A stretch of DNA of 64,000 bases from contig JAUPFV010000003.1 of assembly GCA_036936605.1 (NCBI GenBank), positions 106,959,278 through 107,023,277 on the forward strand, given 5' to 3'. Numbering within the stretch: the first letter of the stretch is position 1; each line of letters opens with the position of its first letter. The translations under genes and the position numbers were made by a program. Positions 36,593-47,500 of this stretch are shown piece by piece. This DNA is from Limnanthes douglasii subsp. nivea (taxonomy: Eukaryota; Streptophyta; Magnoliopsida; Brassicales; Limnanthaceae). The notes below the pieces were generated by a model that did not search any database, was not told the DNA's origin, and saw nothing but the letters and a program-made list of their open reading frames with translations.

Positions 36593-37855
36593 TCTGTTGA
36601 CAGAAGTTTTGTTGAGAATACAAAAAGACTTTTGAATTCGAATAATGTAATGGATAACCATGCATGAGATACACTTATTTATATTTTCAAACCTAACACT
36701 ACTCTAGTTATCAATTAATGCACATGTAATGAGTACTTTAGCTACCCATGTCAAATCATGCATTAAATTATATTCAGACCTAATGCCAATTAGTGAAAAG
36801 ATAACCCATTATCTTTAGGCAGTAATTATGACGCGAGTTAAATGCTTATCACAATAACCAACACGGACTAGTAACTACTGACGTGATTGTTTTACTCTAC
36901 CACCATGTTTGATATCGATCATGACTTATTCAACGGCCTTTAATCATCATGTAACTATTTAGTGGTATATCCATGCGATTCATTAATATTAATTATATTT
37001 TTGGTACAGTTTATTCTTAGGAGGTGGGTTTGAATTATAATAAGGTCTATAATTATATTTAATTACATACTCGACACATCACTCAATAATTCACATTGGT
37101 TAATTATTGTTATAATATGTTTAATTTGGACATGCCTAAACTAACGTACATAAGTTGTAAATGAGTCCTCTATTTTTTGAATTACTTCGAGCAAGACATT
37201 TAGGTTGAAACGTTAAGATAGACGATGTGATTTTGTATGAAAATCATGTCTCATGTACGTCGTGAATTAGGCGTTAAAATTTGTTAACTTAGTAAATAAC
37301 TCCATTAACCAATTACATGATTCCCTCTTATCAATAGCTACATACCGTCACGATTCTGCAAGCAATTCATTCAGTTGTTAACTTAGTAAATAACTCCATC
37401 AACAAACAACGCAATTTATGTGAAAATCATGTCTCTAATACCACGCAATTTATGGGTCACACATTTATAGCTTAGTACAGAACTCCCTTGACTGATTACG
37501 CGCTATGGCCTTATTAGTGAATAATCACGCAAGTTAGGGGTCACACATCGATTGTCAAACGCGATTCGTATGAGAAACATGTATCATATACGCCGCGAGT
37601 TAAGAGTCACAAATAATTCAATTTTTAAACAACTCCCTTCTCACGACACGCGAGTTAACATAACTGAAGGCTACACACTAACAGGATTGTGAAATGCAAT
37701 CATTCGGTGCACCATGTCAAGTCTTATATTTATTATTAGTAATATACAATTATTACCAAACTCGATCTACCAGAAACTAACTCACTAAAATTACATCCAA
37801 TTTAAAGACTACCATTTTTTTGGAATGAAGTTACATTGTTGAAATCAACAACCAC
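36593..37855. other. MULE spacer, AT-rich with CGCG words
   Basis: No gene was recognised. Words include GACGCGAGTTAA near 36,831, ATTACGCGCTAT near 37,496, AACGCGATTCG near 37,559, GCCGCGAGTTAAG near 37,592 and ACACGCGAGTTAAC near 37,650, with many CpG-decayed relatives (ACGCAATTTATG, GACGTGATTG, ATGCGATTC). Confidence 0.55.
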
Positions 37856-38250
37856 GGTTCTCATCAACCGGTGAACAATTGGCAATCGCATCTTCTCTCT
37901 CAGCAATCGCTTCGTTCAAGTACACAATCATGTCTCTTAATATCCAATCATTAAGTTTCCACTTCCATAAGTGTGTTGCCTCTTCACGCAACGCGAGGCA
38001 AAGATCAGACAAACGTACCAATGGTACGGATTTAGTTCGTTTTACCTCGAAGCGACTTCTTCTCGACTCCGAACATGGGGTGCAACAAATACAAGCCTCC
38101 CATAGTCAAAGTACATCCTGCATAACACTTCATCAAAAAAACATTGGTCGTTTCATCAGAAATTGTTGTCTTAACGTACTTCACCGCTTTAAGAAGGTGT
38201 TGGTCTTCATCTACTCACCAACTCATACTGTTTTCGTATTTAGAGTGTGT
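37856..38250 (-). other. Possible decayed small ORF in the MULE (minus strand)
   Basis: The minus strand from about 38,105 to 37,856 reads as an open stretch with CTPCSESRRSRFEVKRTK, then REEATHLWKWKLNDWILRDM and an amphipathic LNEAIAEREDAI segment, ending DENRGC-stop. Farther upstream the same strand has several stops. It lacks CGCG words, unlike the spacers on both sides, which is why I suspect former coding sequence. No family was recognised. A plus-strand frame over the same bases looks like a shadow. Confidence 0.3.
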
Positions 38251-38433
38251 AAATTGTTTTAGTTTAGAGTAAAAGTTGTAGTCTAGAGGTTTATATAAGG
38301 GGGAAAAAGTAAGTGGCTTACTTCGGCGGATAATAATTATTAGGTGTACGTTTTGGCGGGACAGTAGCAATCACTTTTTAAAAATAGGTGGGAATTTAAC
38401 TAAAAAAATATAGACAAATATGCAAATAGTCAT

Positions 38434-38629
38434 CATGCGATTTGCTATATACCTATCATGCGGGATAGACAAATAACGTAAACTCGCGATTTGCTATATA
38501 CCTATCACGCGTGATAGGTACATAACTTAAACATGCGATTTGCCAGGTACCTATCATGCGTGATAGATACATAATTTAAGCATGTGATTTGGTTGATGCC
38601 TATCACGCGTGATAGAAAAATAATTTAAT
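38434..38629. repeat. 49-bp tandem array (four copies) carrying a palindrome
   Basis: The GCGATTTG word recurs at 38,437, 38,486, 38,535 and (as GTGATTTG) 38,584, exactly 49 bp apart. Every unit also contains CTATCACGCGTGATAG or a one- or two-base variant. In unit 2 the palindrome is perfect over 22 bases (38,499-38,520). The differences are largely C-to-T changes at CpG sites. The ACGCGT centre is an MluI-type/CGCG-box sequence. Confidence 0.92.
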
Positions 38630-38819
38630 ATTCCATTAGCGACAACCACTCCCCATATACCGCGCGATATATTCTTACATTTTACATTCCCATTTTTTTT
38701 ATGTTATAGTAATGCGTTTACGTTATAAATATCCATTTTAGAGGTTACCCAATAACCCATCAGAATTAAATTACATACGAAGAAGTCCTTCGAGTACTGT
38801 ACAGAATTAAAAATAAAAA

Positions 38820-40482
38820 TTAAGCATCCAACACCCTAAAATTAGTATTTTTATCATTTAGGAAGCTGTAAAACATTTCTGCACGTGCTTGAGCGGGGAT
38901 TTGTTTGCTTTATTCCTTGGGTATAAACCCGTGCTGGATAATGTCTTTGACATACTGACAAACGAGCACTCCACAGTCAAGTGAATCTTTTTTTGCTAGG
39001 GAATATCTATAACAGCTTTAACTTTGTATCCATTCTTCACACGTGGTATGCATCTCTTCTTCATACAATAGTCCAGCTGCTCAGATAGAAAAAAAGTTAG
39101 CTTATTTTTTTTAAATAACATGTAAATCCTTATAGCGAGTTGTAATGTTGCGAATCACATTATATTAGCACGCGAGTTCCATGCATAACACGCGATTCGC
39201 ATATACAACAAACGCGATTTGCGAGCAATTACATTTAAGAATCTCGCGAGATGAACACACGATTCTTTCATTCACCTGCAAAAAATGAACATACTACATC
39301 ATCCAATACGGTTTCATACTACTTACCAATGCGTCTCCTGTTTTCCTAGTGTCATATGGAGTGAATTTGCTAAGAGGAAACAAGGGATTGTTGTTTTTGG
39401 CCAACCCATTCTCCATGTCTATTACCAACAACATCCAGTGGTTAGGACCCTTCTCATTTATGTGGCATACCGGAATGAATGCGATAAATGTGTCCTCCCT
39501 CATGTTTTCAAAAACTCCATCAACAACGTTTGAAATATCTTCTTTCATTGCTAGTAATTTCTGTAATAAAACCCGCATACAACAAAACAATATCAAACTT
39601 GTGAAGCACTTTCATTGGCTATTTAAAAATTAAATACTAACTGTTGCGACCCCGGAAATCTGAATAGCCCCGTGTTTAGAACTGTACTTGTCATCAAACC
39701 CTATGAAAGGTACTTTCCAGTTTGATTCTTTAAGCAGCTTATATATATAGGCATCAATTATCTACAACACAACAAATTCAAAGCTATATCAAACTGGTTG
39801 TCGATTATTTGTGAGTTATATCAACAATCTAAATTTTACCTTGAAATCTAACTCCCTTTCGTATGGTAAGGCCATTAGCTCAGTCACACTAACACTTAGC
39901 CGATATGTAAATTCGTTTTCTGGTAAATACCATACTTTCGAGTCGATTTGATCTTCGTCTATTTGTATTTGAAGCACCTTGCGGTATTGACTAACGACTA
40001 TTAACTTTGTTGTTGTTTCTCTTTCCCCACGGTTGGTAAATAGCTTCTCCCTGTTGTGATTGTGTAAGTAAATTCAAATTTGGATAAATGTTATCTAGTA
40101 ACTGTAAAAGGACATAAATTTTGTTAAATAATAAATCAAACTGTGACAACTAAGTATATGTTTATTAGTATAGTTAAGAACTTACCATTGGATGTGCCTC
40201 TTGTAATAAACTTTTAGACGAAGTACTGCCAACAAACTTTCCTCCACTCGAGTGTATATTCGACGCCTTATCAACTTCGTCGAAAAATGATTGGGTACAT
40301 AGCACGAATGCATCATCTAGGGTTGGAAGATCAAAACATTCCGCTTCCGCTTCCCCTTCCCCTGCTAGTTCTACTTCTTTTAGTTTCCCAGGCTGTGTTA
40401 GTACTTCAACCTTTGTTTTGCGTTGTACTTCCAACTTGGGTTGTAACTCTTTTGTTGATTTGAGAATAGGTTCGAATTCCAT
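38820..40482 (-). pseudogene. Ulp1-type (peptidase C48) cysteine protease, 3' exons, inactivated
   Basis: Exon-like segments on the minus strand: about 40,482-40,174 (acidic linker, EFEPILKSTKELQPK); 40,060-39,841 (LIVVSQYRKVLQIQIDED..., ending DFK before a GT donor); 39,770-39,645 (AYIYKLLKESNWKVPF...GAIQISG); 39,568-39,330 (catalytic His in GPNHWMLLVID, codon 39,439-39,441, with donor GTAAGT after GDALV); and 39,080-38,820 (catalytic Cys in DSLDCGVLVCQY, codon 38,973-38,975). A TAG just upstream of the Cys motif (Gln-to-stop type) and a TAA after it break the frame. Ulp1 proteases cleave SUMO-like proteins; MULE-borne copies are common but of unknown role. The 5' part of the gene is at 62.08-63.6 kb. 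Confidence 0.78.
39100..39290 (-). other. Ulp1-gene intron rich in CGCG words
   Basis: It lies between the His-containing and Cys-containing exons. It holds ACGCGAGTTCC, ACACGCGATTCG, AACGCGATTTGCG and TCTCGCGAGAT within about 90 bases (39,170-39,250), while the two flanking exons contain none. Confidence 0.6.
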
Positions 40483-40499
40483 TACGCGCTCAATTTTTG

Positions 40500-41137
40500 A
40501 TTGTTGCTTATTAGTTCCTTGTGTGCATTAATGCAGTCCTTTGTTTAATCTTGTTTTTTTTATATTACATACCTGTCACAATTTAACATATATATTTTCA
40601 GTGAATTGGTCTCCCCAATTATAGTTTTCATTATATTTAACATATATCTTTATAAGTGAGCACACCATGAACTTGATTACCAATGATACGTGTTTTGGCT
40701 ACTGCCACTAACCACGCGATTTATTTAATAATTACAATACAGACGCGATCTAGTTTATTTTTATTCAGAGTATGCGAGTTGTGTTTATCCTCTGACTCGA
40801 GATAAAATATTCTATTATCGTTGCGTTTCTTAATTAAACAACATGCGATTCTCAAGTTAATATAAAACAATAACCTTGGTCCTGGATACAAGCTTTTGTG
40901 GATTTACCATGATGCGATATAAGACTAAAAGACTAAAAAACCTTTAACATGAAGAACGCGAAATTCCAAACTCATAACAACATAGTTATAACATAAAATT
41001 CGAAATAGTTATAAGTTTAAAATCACCCCCTAACGTAATAAAACAACCAGCAAAACCCCATATTAAAAATCCAAAATTTCAAAAACAACAGCTTCACCAA
41101 ATTAAAGACAAAGCACATCACATAAAATAGCTACAAG
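40500..41137 (-). other. MULE intron/spacer left of the retrotransposon block
   Basis: Non-coding. It contains CACGCGATTTAT (about 40,713), GACGCGATCTAG (about 40,743), ATGCGAGTTG (about 40,774), ATGCGATTCTC (about 40,843) and further relatives. It is continuous in reading order with the sequence at 62,041 onward and probably forms one intron of the Ulp1 gene split by the insertion. Confidence 0.55.
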
Positions 41138-41514
41138 TGATGAGTCCGGATTTTATCACCACTCATTATGAGGACCGGACAGGGGAAATTCGGACAAGAT
41201 CCACCCACTGAACCATCGGAACTGAACTAATGTATTAAAAACTTAATCACTTCATGACTAAGCTAATTACCTACCTGCTTAAAAACTAATGAGTCTTTGA
41301 ACTCGACCCAAATTCATAATCATGACCCAAAAGCCCAAATGGCCCAAGGTTAAGGGTATAAATACCCAACCACTTTCATTTAATGAGGGTAATGAAAATT
41401 AAATACAACCAGGCAGCTCAAATCTCTCACTACAATCTACTAAACATTAAAATACCCTTGAAATACCTCAAAACTTTAGACACAATTACCCTCAGTTGAA
41501 ATTAATCCACACCA
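41138..41514 (+). repeat. LTR1 (377 bp)
   Basis: Starts TGATGAGTCCGG and ends AATCCACACCA. The left part carries GGACCGGACAGG and AACTTAATCACTTC (type A). The right part carries ACAACCAGG and AATACCCTTGAAATACC (type P). The TATAAATA box is at 41,357-41,364. A primer-binding-like TTGGCGACCCCAGTGGG follows directly. Confidence 0.9.
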
Positions 41515-44059
41515 AATTGGCGACCCCAGTGGGAGCAGAAGGTGCCTGAATATAGCATTCAAAACCATCAGGAAAAAGCAGTTCGGATGAATCCGAACGT
41601 ACAAGAAGTACCACCAGTTTTGGCCAAAGTGGTGGGTGAGAATGATGAATATACGATTGATGAATATACAAAGACTCAACCAAACTACTAGACATGAATT
41701 TGATATAAGCTCTTCTGTTCAAATTTGTTTTAGATTTTAGTTTTAATCAGACTCAACCAAACTATGCATATATACTGTACGTATTTTGATTTTTTTATAC
41801 GGTTTTGTTTTTGGTCTATTTACAAAATGTTTCATTCTAGTTGAGATATGTTCTTACTTATATGCTATTTTAGTTGATATATGTTCTTATTTATATACCA
41901 TTAATCATTTTCATGTTTAACCGATATGGGACTTTGGTCGTACCGAACAAATCATTCTCTTGCACAAAATATCACCTTAACCTTTTCTAAATGGACTTGC
42001 ATCCACTCACTTTAATCAGAATGTGCCAAAGTTCACTACCTGAGTCATAAATCTTTACAACAGATCTATATGCCCACTCTTATTAGACCACACTGCATGT
42101 TCCTTAGTGTGACTCCAATTATGTCACACCGCAATGATAATTTACAATCAAGTCACACTGCTTAATTAGCCACATGCACTCTAAACTAGGCAACTCCGAT
42201 ATAATTTTGTTATAACTCAAGATGCAATATTTTAAAAAATGGCTCAAACACAACAAAATAAAGAATATGAAAAGAAAAGAATGTATTATTTAACGTGGTT
42301 CGATAATAATGTCTAGGTCAATTAACGTCGTCAGATAAAAGTATTTTACTACGATAGAAAAGGATTACATACTTTAGTGTCTTTTTTTTATAACTCTAGT
42401 ATTCTATGTATAGGGGATAAATAGAACTTTCTGGATAATGGGTCTAATGGGCTCATGGGCTAACATGTTATTAATGACAAAAGAAGGTACATAGTAGACA
42501 CAAAAATCATAAGGCATACTGTGAACTCTTATATGACTAATCGTTCAAGATCTGAAGTCTCGCGACTATTCGACCCATTCTTAACAAATCTTTCCATTGA
42601 GGGAATATTTTTTTTAACTATCAACAAATAAAATTCTCTTCATCTCACTCATCAAATGCCCTTAAGGCATACACTTGATGTTGCAAACACCAATCTAGTT
42701 TAGGCACTCCCTAAAATTCTAAACTAATACTGCCTTGGACATTATATATGCTGAATTATCATGTGTAGACAATTCGGGGTTGATGATGCGAGGCTTTTGA
42801 GTTTGAATCTCTTGATATCATTTGTATCGAGTTATAATTTGTAATTCCCAAAAAATGTTTCTTCTGGGCTACGCAATACGATATAAGAAGGATGTACTCG
42901 TGCGTATAGTGATTCATTCGCAACAAAAAGATATATAAACATATAAAAACATATGAGGATAACGATGGAATATTATACCATCATAAACTGAAAATGTACA
43001 ATGGTATGCTTACATGAAAGAAATAGTTGTTATTAACAAAACTAAACCCGATTTCTTTCTTTTGAGACATTAGAGGGGGTGCACCTTTCAACGGTCGAAA
43101 AGTGTAGCTCATACTCATTAACCTTGGTTGTGTTACAAAATAGATGATACTGTTAAACTTTGATGTGATCGTGATTCCTAACTCCAACATTGTCATCTAA
43201 TTCGCTATAGTTGCAGTATTTTCATAGTAGTGTATATTTTCATTAACCTTTAAATAGTCATCTCTACCATTAAAAATTTACATATAAGCATCAGGGTTAT
43301 CCGTAACCTCATTGTAAAGTGTCTTTCTAATAACCTCCCACCCATCCGGTTGGTCGTACAAGTCATACGAAGATGATCGATAATTGTAACTCCCATCAAG
43401 TCTAACATAATTAATCACACTTATAAAAGGTCTGTAATGAAGTGAAACTTGTTATAATGAATAATTTGGATCATGAAACACTGGTTTATAACCAATATTA
43501 GAGCTCAGTTCGCTACGACTAGATAACAACGGCAACGAAAGAGTTCTACGTACCGAAGGTTTATCAGAAGAAAAAGTATGAACACTAGCTTGTATTGCTA
43601 TTTTGAAATTAACGGACGTATTTCTAGGTGTACTTTTCCTTTTATGTATTTTGACCGACGAAGTTTTAAACAATGTTACGTAGCGAATATGTATTTTCCT
43701 TTTTCGAATCTATCACATGTTCGAAATTCGATTTATCTCTTTTAGTGGATGATGCAACAACAAATAATTTACATTTTACAGGTGGACGACCACGTTGTTT
43801 ATATTTATCTAAATGCTCTAAAAGGGAAGATTTTTTTGGATAGACTACTTCAACCCATTTCTTGTAAATATGTTGTATGCATCATTCGTCGTTGATTTTC
43901 ATAACATAAAGTACAAGTTTTTCCATTTTTTATTTTAAGACATCTATCATGGTTAGGTTTGTTTGTATAATTATATCTAACATCTTCCAATGATCGTCCA
44001 AAGATTCTAATGGTGCCACTATGCCTTTTGTTAACCACTCACGAATCTGATGTCAACAC
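41515..44059. other. Divergent interior of the outer element, possible captured DNA
   Basis: The first 150 bp or so match the leader and gag start of the complete units, then homology stops near 41,670. A 15-bp word (GACTCAACCAAACTA) occurs at 41,672 and 41,749. A TATTTAACGTGGTTCGAT word near 42,290 suggests a Copia LTR fragment. Between 44,040 and 42,980 the minus strand shows several broken open stretches (for example CxxCYENQRR, KQRGRPPVKCK and QPDGWEVIRKTLYNEV), which look like a degraded transposase or other protein that I cannot name. No polypurine tract precedes LTR2. Confidence 0.5.
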
Positions 44060-44435
44060 TGTTGAGTCCGGATTTTATCACCACTCATTATGAGGACCGG
44101 ACAGGGGCAATTCGGACAAGATCCACCCACCAAACCATCCAAACTGAACTAATGTATTAAAAACTTAATCACTTCATGACTAAGCTAATTACCTACCTGC
44201 TTGAAAACTAATGCGTCTTTGAACTCGACCCGAATTCATAATCTTGACCCAAAAGCCCATATGGCCCAAGGTTAAGGGTATAAATACCCAACCACTTTCA
44301 TTTAATGAGGGTAATGAAAATTAAATACAATCAGGCAGCTCAAATCTCTCACTACAATCTACTAAACATTAAAATACATTGAAATATCTCAAAACTTTAG
44401 ACAAAATTACCCTCAGTTGAAATTAATCCACACCA
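44060..44435 (+). repeat. LTR2 (376 bp), hybrid type A/Q
   Basis: The left part matches LTR1 (GTCCGGATTTT, GGACCGGACAGG, AACTTAATCACTTC). The right part matches LTR3 (ACAATCAGG, AATACATTGAAATATC). The TATAAATA box is at 44,279-44,286. Its first bases are TGTTGAG rather than TGATGAG. Confidence 0.9.
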
Positions 44436-44455
44436 AATTGGCGACCCCAGTGAGA
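44436..44455 (+). promoter_or_regulatory. Primer-binding site of unit 1 (also after LTR1 and LTR3)
   Basis: TTGGCGACCCCAGTGAG follows the LTR after two bases, the place of a retrotransposon tRNA primer site. TGGCGAC-type sites in Tat/Ogre elements are usually ascribed to tRNA-Arg; that assignment is from general knowledge. The same site follows LTR1 (41,517) and LTR3 (53,856). Confidence 0.6.
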
Positions 44456-44507
44456 GAAGAAGGTGCATGAATCTAGTATTCAAAACCATCAGGAAAAACC
44501 AGTTCGG

Positions 44508-47500
44508 ATGAATCCGGACGTACAAGAAGTACCAGCTTTGGCCGAAGTGGTGGGTGAGAATGATGAATATACGATTGAGGAACGAGATAGGTTAAAATTT
44601 GAAATAGAAGCTTTGAGGGCTGCCAAAAGGGCAGAGATGGGCACAAAAGAGAAGTCTTAGGCGTCAGTAGCTCATCATACTGACAATCCAAGAGAGCATG
44701 AGCCATCAAAAACCCATGTGAGTGCAAAAAAGACTCATGTTAGCTCAAAAAAGTCTCACCGGTCTAAACCGGTGGAGAGCACTGATTCAGACTCAGAGTC
44801 TTCCAGTAGCTCCTCAAATGAAGATGGAGTCGAAGAATCCTTATCATCCAGCAGTGATGAAGGCCGTTCTAAAAAGAAACAAAAGTTGGTCAAGAAGTAC
44901 TCAAGAAAAAAGGATAGGCATGGAAGGTTGAAGATGCATCTGGGCAAAGGATCGTCTCATAGTCATGGCCGGAGACATGTAGATCGATTGTTAATGGATC
45001 CTTTTGCCTTCCTTGATGAACCAGGTATATTTGCAACTCCTAACGAAGATACGGTTTTCAGTCGTGGCCGAAATTGGAGACAATCTCCATTGTCCTCCAA
45101 AATACTGCCCGGGAACCTTTCTAAGAGGGTTGACAGTACGAAAATGGAAAAATATGATGGTAGTAAAGACCCGGATAACCACTTGGAACAATTCAAAAAA
45201 TTTATGATGAATTTTGATGATGACGACAAGTTACTTTGTAGAGCATTCTCCTAATATTTTACGGGGAGTGCTCTGAAGTGGTACAATAGTTTGCCCCAGG
45301 GTTGCATCAGAAATTTCGACACTTTTTGGGTGGCTTTTTGGAGGCAGTTTGTTGGAAGTAAGGAAGTGAAGGGCAACGGAGACACGATTATCTATTGTGC
45401 CCAACAACCAAACGAATCTTTAAAAGAATACATAAGTCGTTTTGTAAATACCAAAAATGGATTGGCTGATTGCTTTGAACAAGTAGCAATAGCTTCTCTG
45501 AGGCAGGGCTTAAACCCTGAAAACTTGACTGATTCAGTAACCATAAAAGAGGCCATGACATGGGGAGGTCTGCTGAATCAGGTCGGAAAGCAGATTAATG
45601 TAGATGAAACAAAGAAAACTAGGGTGCACAGGCAGGTGAGGTTTGCTCCGGCTGCACCAAATCCAAACCAAAACCAGTCCGGGAACAAGGCTAAGGAAGC
45701 CGGGCAGGGTCATAACAGAGCCAAAGCTCAGTCTCAGCCAACTACACCAGCCCAGAGTCAGCAATCTAGAAATAAACAAGGGCCTTGGGTTCAACCGGAG
45801 TGGTTTGCTGAGTTGAAAGAAAATGTAGCCACCATTTATGACAAAACAAAAGACGAAGCACACTACAGAAGGCCGGCTGCATTACAGTCTCATAGGGAGA
45901 GCCGTAATAATTGTTTCTGCCAGTATCACCATGATACTGGTCATACCACTGAGGATGGTATTGTGCTGAAACAAGAAGTGCAGAATTTGATTGAAAGAGG
46001 AAAGTTGGGGGCGTATGTTAAAAGAAGAGGTGGAAATAGGCCTGATAGCGCTCATCGGGCTGGTCCAAACAATGCAGGCACATCGGCTCCGGATGGGGCT
46101 ATGGTGATAATCGCAAGGTTCGATGTAGAGTCAGAATACTTGGACCCTGATCTAACCCGGAATAAAGTGGGTGTTATCATGGACCATTGCAAAACGGTAT
46201 CCGGACTTATTAACTTTTTTGAGTCACTTACAATGTTCGGAGGGGACACCATGACTGCACCGACTGCTTCTTCAAGAAAGAGGCACGTTCATACTTTAAC
46301 TACCCAGCTTGAAGGAGGCATGACTTCCTATCAATCGCAAATTCCTTTTCCTTTTATTGTTTTTTACGAGGATGACTTGAGGGATATTGTTGGTCCACAT
46401 GAAGATGCTGTTGTCATAGGAGCATCCATTGGAGGCAATGATATTAGACGAATTTTGGTGGATACCGGAAGTTCGGCCAATATTCTCTTTTTAACTTCCT
46501 ACAAAAAATGAAGAATCCAGCAGTAATTCAGTGTTCGAACTGATTAATTGTGGGTTTCACTGGAAGCTCAACAGATGTGATCGGAGAGTTCGAGGATGAG
46601 GTTTTGTTGGGCAAAGGCCCTTTTAAAAAGATGGTTAGAATACTTTTTATTGTGCTGGATTGTCCCACTTGTTATAATGCTATTCTGGGGAGATCTTGGC
46701 TTCTAGGATGCATGATGTGGCTTCAACAGTCCACCAGTGTTTGAAGTATGTTGTGCAGGGACAAGTGGGAGTTGTTCGAAGCAACCAAAAGGTAGCAAGG
46801 GAGTGTTATGCGACAACACTGGCCCCTCGAACTTTGGGGGCAATTCGGATCAATGAGGAATAACAGTTTGAGGGGCCCTCTAGGGGAGAGGGTGAAATTG
46901 ATGACCCTAGAGAGACCCCTGGTGTTTTAATACCGGTTGAAGAAATTGATGATACCAGAGAGACCCCTGGGTTAAAAAATGTTAGGGCTACTTATCAGAG
47001 GTTGGTAAACAAGGCCTTTGCTCATCAAATTGGAAGAAACTTGGAAGTTTACATTGATGACATGATGGTGAAAAGTGTGGACGAAGAGCTACACTTGGCA
47101 GATCTCCAAGAAACGTTTGCCAACTTGGTGAAAGTAAATTTAAAGTTAAACCCAGAAAAGTGCGTTTTTGGAGTGTAGTCCGGAATTTTTTTGGGGTATG
47201 TGATAAGTGAGAAAGGGATACAACCTGATCCAGACCAGCTTAATGCTTTACTGCAAATCGATCCTCCTCGGAATATTAAAGAGGTACAACGATTGTCTGG
47301 GAGGCTGGCTGCACTAAACCGTTTCATTTCAAGGTCTTCGGACATGTGTGCCCTGTTTTTTCAAACTTTGAAAGGTGCAAAGGACTTCAACTGGTCCCCA
47401 CAGTGTGATGAGGCCTTTGATGAAATTAAGAAGCATTTGTCTTCCCCCAAGACTCTGTTTAAACTTGTTTATGGAGAAACCCTTTATGTGTATTTAGCAG

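Noticed and set aside
38434..38629. Regularly spaced repeats reminiscent of a CRISPR array
   Set aside because: The repeats are directly adjacent 49-bp tandem units with no unique spacers, and the DNA is a plant nuclear genome.
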